Notes: generated by a model not told the origin, from the letters alone. Positions 21,493 to 36,700 are shown, numbered from the stretch's first letter. The stretch is 64,000 nt of DNA from Cytidiella melzeri (GCA_022592445.1 JABYQR010000125.1:48978-112977), one strand, 5' to 3'. Numbers and translations are program-made.

Positions 21493-21594
21493 CTCAAACG
21501 TAGGGGGGAATAAACTTTTTTAAACTGGGGGGACAGGAGGGCTTGATCCAAGCTAAGGGCAGTCGTGCCGGTAGCTTTGTGGTATCTTGACCTA

Positions 21595-22366
21595 ATGTCG
21601 CGGAGCGACTGCTGCTATGCTGATAACCCTAAAAAGGGAGTGAAGTAGAGAGGAAGGGGGTGGATCTCCAACAATGACAACGAGGTCAAAGTCGATGATG
21701 AGCAGGCAAGCAGGCACTGAGGCCGGATACTGGCAGTGCAAATGACGAAGTTAATATCAAGCTTATACTAGGTTACATTGAGTAACTCACCTGGCAGTGC
21801 AAATGACGAAGAGGTCAAGATGCAGAACCAGGGAGGGTAAGGGGTACTATATATACTGTGTCTGGGTGGTCTGTGCACCAGTTCCCACACTAGGGACTGG
21901 AGTAACTTGTGGGGCTGGAGTAACAATAGAACAATAAGAGACCAGGGTAACTGTCAGGGACCTGAGTAACTGTCAAGGACCAGGGTACATAGAACAATAG
22001 GACTAGAACATTAAACAATAGAACAATAGAATCAGGAACAATAGAACAATAGGAACTGGGGGAATCCCTAACAATAGACAAAAGACAATAGACGGAAGAC
22101 AATAGGACAATAAGGACTGGGGGAATCCCTATCAATGGAAGTTAAACAATAGAACAGTAGCCTAGGTTGATCTGGAACCGCTCCAGATTGAGTCTAGGGT
22201 TTGGGTCTGGACTATTGATAAATAAGGCAGGATGTCACGTGACCCGGGTTAGGGTTAGGTCCGGTAACACTTTTAGCCGGAAAATAAGCGCTCTAGATAG
22301 GCGCCTAAGGCTGTAAACTTGTGACATTGTTGGAAAAATCCGGTCTCTGTTGGACTATCCATGTCA
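21595..22366. repeat. Right arm of the inverted duplication (gag bits and LTR)
   Basis: It is the reverse complement of 19164-19977 with small differences. It contains the LTR-like element in minus orientation (21621-22326), flanked by the same gag fragments (ATGTCGCGG... on the left, TTGTTGGAAAAATCCGG on the right). Its right edge joins directly to the truncated 5' LTR of copy C at 22367 within a shared short CAC/CA overlap. Confidence 0.8.
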
Positions 22367-22646
22367 CAGGGGTCCTTGTCTGAGATGTATATAAACCCAC
22401 CCTGTAGCTCCCTAAAGACCTCAGATTCTACCTCCTGGTCTTTAGGTGATGTTCACCTTGTACTAGTCTCATCACTGTGCTAATATATCCTGGTCTTTAG
22501 CTCATCGTTAGCTGCTCCCTCGTCGTTGTCTCTCCCTCATCATCATCATCTTCCTTGTCGTCATCGTCCACGCGAGTTCGCTCGTCATTCCTCCATCCCC
22601 GTCATCACTTCCTCGCTCTTCATAGAGTTTGGTTGTGTTCTTGACA
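22367..22646 (+). repeat. 5' LTR of copy C, outer part missing
   Basis: The sequence equals 29089-29368 with four differences. It has a TATA box (TATATAAA, about 22388-22395) and ends TTCTTGACA. The LTR start present at 28876 (TGTCACGAGC) and the next roughly 200 bp are absent. Confidence 0.9.
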
Positions 22647-22740
22647 TTAGGTAGAATCTCCGTAAGCTTGCCTGGACGTCGCGCAACCGCACATTTTCCT
22701 TTCCCCAAAGTTTTTAAAAGTTTAGTCCCCCCGGTTTACC

Positions 22741-23423
22741 AGTACGTTGTATTGGCCCAGACCCTTGATCTTCATTCTCATGTCGTGGTTGTAGTGCTGA
22801 AAGACGTACGCATCCGTTGTAACGTACCCGAGTCTTTCTTTGAGGCTCAACAAGAACTGCGCAAACAAGGTCGTCCCCATCTCTACACAGAGAAGGACCT
22901 TGAAGCCATTGTCTCGTATGTCTCACGCCGTCCTCACTACCATCCTCTCGGTACTAGAGTCCCACACTTTGACCACGAAAAGTTTGCTTGTGACAACGAG
23001 TCTATCAAGGAACGTACACGCACCAAACGTACGCAAACTCTTGCTGACCGTATTGAGAAACCGTCTCTCAAAGATCGCATCTCCCGGGCACCCGCACCAC
23101 CTCGACCGGACGCGCAGAAACCGGTGACACTTGACTTCCATAAGTTCTCTATCAAGGACCAAGTCGGCATTCTCAAGCCAAAGATCGAGGCCACCACCAG
23201 ACGCCTCAAGATCCTGATCGAGCTTACCCGTGACCGCAACGACTCACAGGTCAAGTCAGTCCTGCTACTCAACGACAAGCTTCTGTACCTCACAGAGCAT
23301 ACGGAGGAAGTACTCTCCACCCGCGCGCCGGCACAGCTCAAAGCACTGAATTGGGGCCTGCAGTCAGTAGGACAAATCAACTTCACACAACTGCGCAAGA
23401 GGTTGACAGAGGTCACGAGTTGA
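22741..23423 (+). CDS. ORF0 of Ty3 copy C, split start codon
   Basis: The frame continues upstream without a sensible ATG, but an intron 22742-22794 (CCA|GTACGT to TTGTAG|TGCTG) joins A at 22741 to TG and creates the start MLKDVRIRC. The product is about 209 residues. Blocks shared with copy B are LYTEKDLEAIVSYVSRR, KPSLKDRI, TLDFHKFSIKD, LSTRAP and a C-terminal LNWGLQSVGQINFTQLR. A stop TGA lies at 23421-23423. It lies between the 5' LTR and gag. There is no named domain that I recognise. No break is visible, unlike in gag-pol. Confidence 0.6.
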
Positions 23424-23855
23424 GTTGCATTTGTAGCAGGTGGAGGATACTTTGAGAAACTCCCTTTGTAGTAGATAGCAATCATTGAGTGCGATAATCT
23501 TTTCCACGTCTTTGATCCCGACGATTGTCTGGACTGTCACGATAACAAAGAGGATCATGCGTATATCGAAGTCTGCAAACAGCAGCCGTGTCCAAATCGA
23601 AGTCAAAAGTTTGTGGTATCTCGTCATTTCAGGCAAGGACAACGATACTCCGGTTACGTACCCTGTGATAACAGTCAAATCCCGTTGACTGTCGGAGTTC
23701 CTGAAGAAGTTGAAGTTGATACCAGTTTAGTTGTACCGGAAATCCCACCGGTCTCACCAGACGTCACCCCCATTATTCTTGACCCCATCACTGCTCCTGT
23801 CACCCCCGAGGTTATATCAGAAACTCTACCCATTCAAACTGCTCCCTCCATCACA

Positions 23856-24918
23856 ATGACAACACCCGCGGTTGATCCTGCCTTGATTGCAGCCATTGTA
23901 GCTGCAGTTACGCAAGCAATGCCAAGACCGCAAGTCACGGTCAACAATAACAATTCCAAGCCTGATAGATACAAGGGCGAACATGGCCGCGACTTAGAGC
24001 GGTTCCTATCACAATGCGAGGCTTACTGGGTGACCGCCAGTATTGCCAATGAAAAAACCAAGGTCCTGACAGCAATCTACCGGTTGTCAGAGAAGGCTGC
24101 CCAATGGGCAATACCAGTCACGGACCATATGGCTGATCACAATGGTAATTTGCCGGCCAACCTTGATACATGGGCTAAGTTTAAGACTGAGCTCAAGAAG
24201 TACTTCGGCAATGCAACGCCCGAAGATACTGCTATCCGCGAGTTGGAGAAGCTTTGTGGAGCTGAGAAGAAGGAGAAGAATGCGCGTGATGTAGGAACTT
24301 ACGTCACCAATTTCCAATCCTACATGGGTCGTATCAATGGGTTGAGCGACAAGGACAAGGAGATCTGATTCATCAAGGGTCTCCCTGAGTTTATCTATGG
24401 ACGACTGGCAACAGCCAAAGCACCTCCAGCCAATTACCAAGGCTGGATTGATAGGTCCCTAAAGATGGCGGCAGCATATGCCCGCATCAGGGAAACAACG
24501 GAGAAGAAAGTTCCGTCCGTCCCCTCGTCAACTACGTCCAGACCCACCCAGTCTCAACCCAGGTTTACTCCGGCTCCACGACCTTCCAATGGTCCGGTTC
24601 CCATGGAGGTTGACGCCTCCAAAATGCAACAAGGTCGGCGGTGTTACAACTGTCAAGAGATTACCACCGACCCCAGTCACATTGCACACACGTGCACCAA
24701 ACTGGCAGTTCCACGCCCACTACCTCGGAGGAACTTGTGTGGCTGCTACCACTGGAGAGGTATCTTCTTCTCGGGCCGAAGAAAAGAAGCCTGAGAGGGA
24801 AGAAGCGTTGAGCTCGTCGGGAGTGTTGGAAGTGACACTCAATGCCGTGCTAGGAGAACTGGAGAAGTTGAGGGCGGAGAACGCCGACCTCAAGAAGAGA
24901 CTTGAGGAGGGTTTTTGA
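23856..24918 (+). pseudogene. Gag of Ty3 copy C
   Basis: ATG at 23856 (MTTPAVDPALIAAIV) starts a capsid-like protein (KPDRYKGEHGRDLERFLSQC, WAKFKTELKKYFG, YVTNFQSYMGRINGLSD). A TGA at 24366 replaces what is probably an Arg codon in EI-FIKGLPEF. After a Pro/Ser-rich linker there is a partial zinc knuckle (RCYNCQEITT..HIAHTC). A frameshift near 24680 leads into a coiled-coil end (LGELEKLRAENADLKKRL). The upstream open frame from 23613 is Pro/Val/Ile-rich and may be an N-terminal extension. Confidence 0.75.
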
Positions 24919-24926
24919 TTCGGGCC

Positions 24927-27900
24927 ATGATTCGAGCTGCGCAAGCACGCGCCCCGCGTATACCATGTAACAATAGATTTTCCGTACTCGCGTCTGATGT
25001 ATTAGAGACTGGTTCTGAATCGGAACATTTTCACATACCCATCACAGTTTCAGGAGTGCGGAGATCTAAAGAAGTCGCAGCTATGATTGATAGTGGAGCC
25101 TCGACACTATTCATTCATAAACGGTTTGTTCGAGAGCATCGTATCAGGACCCGGAAGTTGAAACAACCAATTCCGGTGTACAACATAGATGGAACCCCAA
25201 ATTGAGACGGGGCTATTGATGAAGTCGTCATTCTCAATATGAGGATAGGGGACCACGAGGAAAGGACTATCTTCATGGTTACTGACATTGGGCCAAAAGA
25301 TGTAATCATAGGGATCAATTGGTTGAGGTACCACAACCCCACCATTGATTGGTACAAAGGCATCATCAGGATGGATGGATGTCCTGATGTGTGTAAACCT
25401 AGAGAACGGGTTGAGGAAGCAAAGGAGGTTGCAGCTAAGAGAACAGCTGAGCCTAAACGGAAGAAGAGGACCCCAGGATTACAAAAAGTTGTGAAACAAC
25501 TTCCGTACTTGCCGGTGGATACGGAGGAAGCCGAAGAAGACCTCGAGGAGACCATGGAAGGTTCAGGAAGTTTGGATGGGGCCAAATTGCCGAAGTTACA
25601 GGCACAGGCCACTACTCAGCTCGGTGGAAAAGGAACTCCCCGAGGCATTGTACACACATGTCCGACACCTATGGTACAAGAAGGCGAACGCTTGTTCACT
25701 CTAGCAGGATACACATACTCTAGTGAACTAGCTGAAGTTGAGAACCGGGTTAAACCAGTCAAAACCTTTGAGGAGATGGTACCTGAACAATATCGTCAAC
25801 ATGCTCACATCTTCTCTGAAACGGAATCTCAACGACTTCCAGAACACAAGACGTACGACCATGCAATTGAGTTGATTCCGGAAGCAAAAGGATTCCACGC
25901 AAAGTTTACCCGCTTTCACACCCTGAGCAAGAAGAGCTTGATAAGTTTATCCAAGAAACCTAGAAAAAGGGTACATTTGATCGTCGAAGTCCCCAATGGC
26001 GTCACCCTTCTTCTTTGTCAAGAAAAAGGATGGAAAGTTACACCCAGTGCAGGATTACCGGAAGTTGAACGAAGTCACTATCAAAAACAGGTATCCACTG
26101 CCGTTGATCTCCAAACTCATGGATAGATTGCACGGTGCTAAGTTTTTCACTAAGCTGGACGTCAGATGGGGGTACAATAATGTCCACATCAAAGAAGGCA
26201 ATGAACACAAAGCTGCATTTGTCACCAACCGAGGACTGTTTGAACCTACAGTCATGTTCTTTGGTCTTACCAATTCCCCGGCCACATTCCAGAACATGAT
26301 GAACAACATCTTTGCTGATCTTATTGCTGAAGGCAAGGTCACCATCTACCTAGATGATATCCTCATCTATTCCAAGGAGATCTCCAAGCACCGCGAGGTG
26401 GTACATGAAGTTCTGAGACGGCTCAGACAACATGATCTATTTCTTAAACCGGAGAAATGCAAGTTTGAGCGTTCAGAGACAGAATATCTTGGCGTTATCA
26501 TTGGCCACAATCAGTTACGCATGGACCCTGTCAAAGTAAAGGCAGTGGCTGAGTGGCCTGTACCACAGAACGTCTCCAATATCCGCCGATTCCGTGGGTT
26601 TGCAAACTTCTACCGGAGATTCATCAAAGACTTTGGAAAGATATGTAAGCCCTTAGACCGTCTCACGGGCAAGGTTCCTTGGAAATGGGACCCTGAAGAA
26701 CAGTCGGCGTTTGATGAACTCCGCCAATGATTTGTGGAAGCGCCGGTGCTGGCAATGTGGAGTTTGGATAGACCCACACGTTTGGAAACGGATGCATCCG
26801 GATATGCAATGGGAGGAGTACTGGAACAACAAGCCGAAGACGGCATGTGGCATCCAGTAGCCTATCGGTCCGAGGGTATGACCGAGACCGAACGAAACTA
26901 TGAGATTTACGATTGAGAACTCATGGTGATTGTACGAGCCCTTGAGGACTGGCATCATTACCTGGAAGGGCTACCAGAGAAATTCCCTATTTTCTCTGAT
27001 CATAAGAATCTTGAGTACTGGAAGACAGCCCGTAACTTGACACGTTGTCAAGCACGTTGGTCGCTATTTCTCTCACGTTTCAACTTTGAGATCATCCAAA
27101 GCCCGGAAATCTATGGGAAAGTCAGATTCTATGTCACGAGTGGGACAACACGAGGTCAAAGACGATAAAGACAATCTGTCACGAGTAGTCTTAGCGCCTG
27201 AGGTTTTCCGAGCTGCTGCTTCTCAACGTGGGCAAGCTAGTGTACAGCCAGACAGAGACTTGTTGAAATGTATCCGTGAATGTTCTCTTCAAGAGACCGA
27301 GGTGGCAGAAGCACTTGCCAAAGTCAAGAAACTCGGACCTCGTCTTCTTAGCCGCGGACTTAAAGAGTGGAACGTGGAGAATGGACTGTTGTTGTTCCAG
27401 GGAAAAGTTTACGTCCCTAAAGATGACGAGATCCGAAAGGAACTGGTTCGGAGACACCATGACTTACCTGCTGCCGGACATCCGGGCAGGTACAAAACAC
27501 TGGAGTTGCTATCCCGGAACTACTGGTGGCCCAGCATGACACGGTTTGTCAATGATTACGTAGACACATGTGACACCTGTCAAAGAACAAAGACGTACCC
27601 TGCTCCACCACGCGGTCCGCTCAATCCGCTAGAACCACCCAATGCTTCGTGGGAGAGCGTTACCACAGACTTTATTGTCAAACTGCCGCCATGTAAAGGA
27701 TACGATTCCATCACGGTTGCAGTTGATCAAACAACCGCGCAGGTGCACTGTTACCCATCACGGGAAAACATGAAAACTCCCAAACACGTGCAGGATTATA
27801 TTGCAAACGTGTTTCGACTCCATGGTGTACCTCGTCAGATGATCTCAGACCGCGGATCAGTGTTTGCATCCAAGTTCCTTCGTGCTATCTACGATGCACT

Positions 27901-28801
27901 CGGAGTAAAGTCGTCCATGTCTACCGCATATCACCCTCAGACAGACAGCAAAACAGAACGTATGAACCAAGAGATAGAACAGTATCTCCGAGTATTCTGT
28001 TCCTTCCGACAGGATGACTGGGTAGATTGGCTGCCAATTGCGGAGTTTGCGCTCAATAGCCGAGTACACTCGTCCACTGGAAAGGCTCCCTTTGAACTGA
28101 TCTATGGGTATCTACCGGAGTTCCAGGTGCCTTTGAACCCAGTATCAAACGTTACCGCAGCAGACGAACGTCTTCGAGCGCTCCGAGAAGCCCAAGATGA
28201 TGCCAAAGCTGTACTACAGCTCACAGCGGAACGCATGAAACAATTCTACGATCACGGAGTTACAAAGGCCCCACAGTTTAAAGTCGGTGATAAGGTTTAC
28301 GTGGAACGTGAGAAGCATCCAAAGGAACAACCGGTGGCAAAACTAGCACCAAAACGAGATGGTCCTTATGAAGTCTTGGAAAAGATTGGGGATCTGAATT
28401 ATCGGGTCAAACTCACCATTCGAGACAAACGTCACCCAGTGTTCCACGTGGATAGGCTACGACCGGCCAAGACGGCAAGTTTGGTCCCTAATTGGGAGTT
28501 TCCTGAACCAGAGCCGATTGTGGTTGACGAAGAAGAGGAGTACGAAGTAGAACAAATTCTTGACTCAAGGATCTTTGGGCGAAAGAAGGAGTTTCAGTAC
28601 CGTGTCAAGTGGAAAGGATACCCAGAATCAGAAAATTCCTGGGAACCAGCAACCAACATCACTCATGCCGATGAAGCTGTCAAAGATTTCCACAGACAAC
28701 ACCCAGGAGCTCCACGACCAATTGCTGCATCTCTATTCTTGGCAATGAATTTCCGACCAATTAACGAGAATTTTGAGAAGCTACCTTCAGAAATTCTATG
28801 A
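24927..28801 (+). pseudogene. Pol of Ty3 copy C: protease, RT, RNase H, integrase, chromodomain
   Basis: The protease has AAMIDSGASTLFIHK. RT has [19 protein letters not shown], the F-x-KLDVRWGYNN core and the catalytic YLDDILIYS (about 26348). RNase H has ETDASGYAMGGVL. Integrase shows the HHCC zinc site (RRHHDL...GH...CDTCQ, about 27455-27590). Its catalytic residues are D in TTDFIV, D in MISDRGSVF and E in DSKTERMNQ (about 27663, 27844, 27955). A chromodomain ends it (YEVEQILDSRI, YRVKWKGYPESENSWEP). In-frame TGA codons lie at 25203, 26728 and 26914, and frameshifts near 25905 and 27115. The uninterrupted integrase stretch is 27130-28801. Confidence 0.9.
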
Positions 28802-28875
28802 CGCGTATCCTTGTGGGAAGACGGAAAAGACTCAACTCCTGCCTTCCGGAGAAAAGGCCTTTAGGAGGGGGGTAA

Positions 28876-29368
28876 TGTCACGAGCATGCACACTTTTTCC
28901 TTTCTTTTCCTTTTATTTTCCGTATCTTATCTTATTGATGGTACATGGCTACTGCATGTGATCAAGTACATGTGACAGACTGGTTACATGATCATAGAAG
29001 GTGCTGGAACATTGTGGAACATTGTAGAACATCGCACCATAGCACACCATACGTTCCCACGGCAGTGTTAGGAGTACAGACCCGGTACCAGGGGTCCTTG
29101 TCTGAGATGTATATAAACCCACCCTGTAGCTCCCTAAAGACCTCAGATTCTACCTCCTGGTCTTTAGGTGATGTTCACCTTGTACTAGTCTCATCACTGT
29201 GCTAATATATCCTGGTCTTTAGCTCATCGTTAGCTGCTCCCTCGTCGTTGTCTCTCCCTCATCATCATCATCTTCCTTGTCGTCATCATCCACGCGAGTT
29301 CGCTCGTTGTTCCTCCATCCCCGTCGTCACTTCCTCGCTCTTCATAGAGTTTGGTTGTGTTCTTGACA
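28876..29368 (+). repeat. 3' LTR of copy C
   Basis: It starts TGTCACGAGC directly after the polypurine tract and TAA, and ends TTCTTGACA. It is 493 bp, with a TATA box at about 29110-29117. It is the only complete LTR of this element. Confidence 0.85.
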
Positions 29369-30264
29369 ATAGAGTCAGTCTGCATGTGAAGAAGTTGGTA
29401 TGCATGCAATGGGGGTTGGTCTGCAGGCCTAGGCAATTTCCGGTTGTATCAGTGCCTTGACGGTCTTTTCTCCCATGGACTTGCCAAAGTAGCTATTGTT
29501 CTCTGTCTATTGTTCTTTTTCTCCATTCCTCTGATTGGTTACCACTATGTTGGACTGGTCCAGAAGTAATTAGGCCAACATGTATAAATAGCTGATAGAC
29601 ATGGTGCTAGAGCCTCAGTCTATCCACTTTGTATAAATATTCCTTCTATTATTCCATCATCTGTCTGCCATTGTGCTTGACAGTGATTGCGTGGCCTAGA
29701 CCATCATTAAATCTTGTGTGCAGTTACACCAAGGGGTTCTGACTTGACAACTTGTCCCTTGACAATAGTCGGTCTCAACAAGTATCTTCTTGATGCCATG
29801 AATCACACCAAGGTGATGCTAACAAATATGTTAAGTTTCCACACAATTCTTGTAATTATGCTGTGCATATGCCCCCATGTCACTTTTGCAGTTCCTATTT
29901 TGACCAAAGTTGAATTATCTAAGTACATATAGCACAAAAGTTTACTCATAAATGGAAGTATGTGATAACATGATTGAATTTGCCACTTGATCTCTCTGCC
30001 AAGTTTTACAGATGAAGCGGTAGATACAGCTTGATAAGTTCAGGAGTTGTACTTGCCGCATGCCAGCCCCGCAAGCATTAGTTCACACTTTGTTCAACCA
30101 CTTTTGACTTTGCAAAATCTGGCAATAATATTGAATGCTGTCTTGAATGCCAAATACCTCTGGTTAGTATGACTGGAGACAAAGCCTCAAGGAGGTAATC
30201 CTAACTGAATCAGTCACTTATTCAATGATTGTAATCATTCATGGTAACTGCCAAGAGCTGTAGG
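29369..30264. other. Repeat-flank region with an LTR-like fragment
   Basis: No convincing gene is present. Bases 29490-29680 contain TATTGTTCT runs like those in the LTR of copy B, two TATA-like motifs (TATAAATAG at about 29585, TATAAATATT at about 29633) and a TGCTTGACA ending (about 29675) like the LTR end of copy C. It may be a fragment of a related LTR. A 72-codon open frame at 29714-29932 has no recognisable feature. Confidence 0.35.
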
Positions 30265-33358
<3,094 letters not shown>

Positions 33359-33725
33359 ACGTGCGATGTTTCACGCCTGCTGTGTCTAGGATAATCTTGC
33401 TACGCGTCCTGGAGTCGGCCGCATCCATAGTACGGGTCTAGGAGCAGTTCTCAGTCGAGTTTGTGGTGAGCTGGGCGGTGACTGGTCACTGATATGGGTC
33501 TGATGCCAACAGACTCCAGAGAGAGTATAGCGCCCCGCGACACACGGACCGATAGTACCGTCTGAGCCTCTGAGGACCGTGAACGCACACTGCCACACTA
33601 CACATATACTGGACCAAGAAAACAATATATACACAGTACATGACAGCAGAGAAACAGCGCCTTTATGATCCCAGTGTATCGTACACCTACATATAAACCA
33701 ACCCAACAAATTACTACAGCCCTCT
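33359..33725. other. Intergenic region between the zinc transporter and TF1
   Basis: It lies upstream of the zinc transporter and downstream of TF1. A TATA-like AATATATACA at about 33624-33634 may serve the transporter (minus strand). Nothing else is seen. Confidence 0.4.
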
Positions 33726-36700
33726 CTATCCTACCATCCCAGGCTGATCATCATGATATTGCGCATACAGACTTTGCCAGGAGGCATTGACATCTGCGGG
33801 TACTTGTGGCTCCAGCGGCGAGCGAGAGGGCACATAGGGATTGCCAATAGGTGAGAACTGCTCATATGGCTGGAACGGAGCAGGATTCATGAGCGAAACG
33901 GGCGAGTGGTTTGGGTGCTGGGGATACTCGGTATCTGGGGACCACGTCTGACTAGAAGAGGCGGCGGGGTAGAATGGAAGATACCCATTAAAATTCTCTG
34001 ATTGTTGAGAATAGCCATGTAAATGGTTTGAGTGGTCCGGTGTGCCGTGCACATACATCGATGCTGATCCATGAGGCAGGTGCTCAGCCGTAAATCTGAG
34101 CACTGGAGAGTTCTGCGGGCTGGGCGTGCCGTTTGAAGGTTGAGAATCATTTGGAGACGAGGGAAGAGAAGGCGACTTCCTCGAGACAAGACGAGTCTTA
34201 CCGCCAAGAGCAGCCAGCTCCTCATCTTCTTCCTTTATCTCTCCAGGCGACGACCGCAAAGGGGGGACGATACCGACTCCTGGGTGGCTCGTCATGGCCA
34301 CGAGAGCTTTATTTCTCAGCTTCTGCAGAACAGGCTATGGTATTTGGTTAGCACGTAGTGGGCACCTCGAATCTTGGCCGCAAATGCACTCACCAGGACT
34401 TTGATCGCACGATCGCTCTCTCTGACGATGTCAAACAGGCTGTAGGCCGAATCAAGGTTCATCAGCGCAGAGCGAGCGAACGGCATGCCTGGACATTTGG
34501 CCGCAATAGAACCCAGCACAATCTAGCATCCTACGGAATCAGCAGGTCACCCTTGAAACAAAACTGTAACGCACAGCACAGGAAAAGACGTGGGTGAACA
34601 AGAACCAATGTCTCTCGGTCAATCTGGCATGTTGAGAGTGCAAACTCCTAACCAGCCCAACAAACGTACTCGCACTGTTGTACGCAGCGAGCACAGATGG
34701 CGCATACTTGCTTCCAAGAGGGTCCTCCGGACTGTCTTCGATTGCGCGTGCGAAGAAGCCCCGATGAAGGTAGAAAATTGCTGGGAGTAGGCTTTAGGAT
34801 TTATGCGCAGATTATATGCTTGGTGGACACTCACTTATCTCCTTGATGGCGAAGACGATGTGTCGCTGCATCGTCAGCTCGATTGAAGGCGGAGCTAACT
34901 CAATCGTCTTGGCACCACCGAAGCCTGGCACCTGCAGCGACGGTGGGACATACCACTCCTTCACCTTCTTGTCGAGCTGCTGGATCACCTTGTAGCTGGG
35001 GGTCCGCGCCCCAAATGCTTGCTCGTGGACAGTGCTGAGGCATCTAGAAGCAAAGTTATGCTTCCATGCGCAATCTATGGGAAGGGTTCAGATGACGAGC
35101 CACACATCAAGCAAACGTCCTACAGGACATCTCCAGGTCCTTGCTCGCGCCTTCCGCAGCTGCAGGGAATGGTTCCGGCATCTGGCAGTCGATGAACGCG
35201 TTCCCAAATGACGGCGGCCTGCCAAACGTTAAGCTCTGAAACATAGACTTAGCGACAGATAGTAGCCAGACGAGACTCCCGAGCATACCTGCCAAGAGTC
35301 GTAAACATAGATCTCCCATAGCAAAGAACGCCGCTTGAACGTTTCCTCAGCACTGAGATTCCAGTTGCCACTATCGCGATCTGTAAGTTCCATCAGTTTC
35401 AGCTAGGGGATAATGGCTTCTGGGGTTACTTACGGAGACCGAGCTGTAAACGGATTAAAGTCGTGAGCGGGACTGCCAAAGGATCATGGTCACCACAGAC
35501 CAGAGGACTTACGCTTTGTGCTAGCTTGACGACTAGACCCATCAGAGCCCAACGTGGGCCATCCCTGAACGAAAGAAACATGAAATGGCACATAAGAACC
35601 TATTGAAATAAAGATAAAAGAGATCAGCAAGCCTCCGTGGTTGTCGGGCAAGGCAGAGCGGCAGCATACCAGTGCTTGGATCGCTGGAATTGATTGGTTC
35701 TCGAGTATCGAGTCTAAGGAGAGCGCTGCTCTGGCTAGCTGATAATATTGGGTGGACGCAACGGAGAGATACGGCTGCTCCAGATCCATCAGTGTCCCTA
35801 ACGCAAACACCATGTACATTACAGCCAGTCGGTAAGAATCTGTGGGATCTTGATTCATGGCAAAAGGCTGATCATAGATACGCGAGAATACGTTGGCATA
35901 TAGCTCAGTCTCGGGGATAGGGGTGTACCTTCCGTCATGAGTACATATCAGTTGCTGTCCGTAACACGAGGGATTTCTTTTCACTCACATCCACCCACAG
36001 TGCCGATAGTATATGTCAACCAGATGGCGCGCTGTGCCGGGTTCTGGAAGCTGGGATAGGAGAAAGCCTCGCACTTGAAGCCGGGTCTCACTTGCGCTGG
36101 TGAACGGGAAGCCATGCCCCAACCACGGCACGTCAGAGGGAAGTGCTATCTCGTCGCTTTCTGCCTCGTCGCCACCGCCTTCCTCGTTCTGCCACGGCAA
36201 CCGTTAGCAGTCGGCAAACAGTCCAGTCGCTTGACAAGTCTTTCACACTCACCTGGAGGAGGTACTACAGACAGTTTTGTGAGTATTTACAAGTCTCGAG
36301 ATAGTAATGTGTCACACTTACCCACGAATTCGCAGCAGTGCCGTAGAATTTGGTGTGTCCGTGTTCAGTGACATAGCTAGACAAGGAAGCTTCTCAACGA
36401 ATTCTGTGCGTGCTATCATGTCTCTACTTACAGAGAACCGACGGCTTGGATGACCTCGGCAACTTCGGGATCCTGGTCTTTCTGCGGTTCTGGTACATCC
36501 CGTTCCAACGGCCGCTTCAGGAGCAGAAGCTCAGGAGTAAGCAACGGGTGTGTCTCTCCAGAGCGGCCTTGATGAGCTTCCGAGAGTGCGTCTTCTAAGT
36601 CGCGCACACGAGATGCCAATACTGATATCTTCTCGTGCAGGACCTCAGTATTTGCAAGAACAAACCTGGGTTGTTCAAGGCCTCGGTCAGCGCCTAGACT

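Larger units (their letters stand above)
22367..29368 (+). mobile_element. Ty3/gypsy chromovirus-type retrotransposon copy C
   Basis: A 5' LTR fragment (22367-22646), ORF0, gag, pol with integrase and chromodomain, a polypurine tract (AGGAGGGGGG, 28863-28872) and a 3' LTR (28876-29368) are present in order. The 5' LTR lacks about 213 bp of its outer part, lost where the inverted duplication of copy B abuts. The shared 280 bp of the two LTRs differ at four positions by my reading. Four in-frame TGA codons and at least three frameshifts make it non-autonomous. Confidence 0.9.

Noticed and set aside
29714..29932. 72-codon frame with hydrophobic C-terminus
   Set aside because: No domain, no splice context and a repeat-rich flank; chance is more likely.
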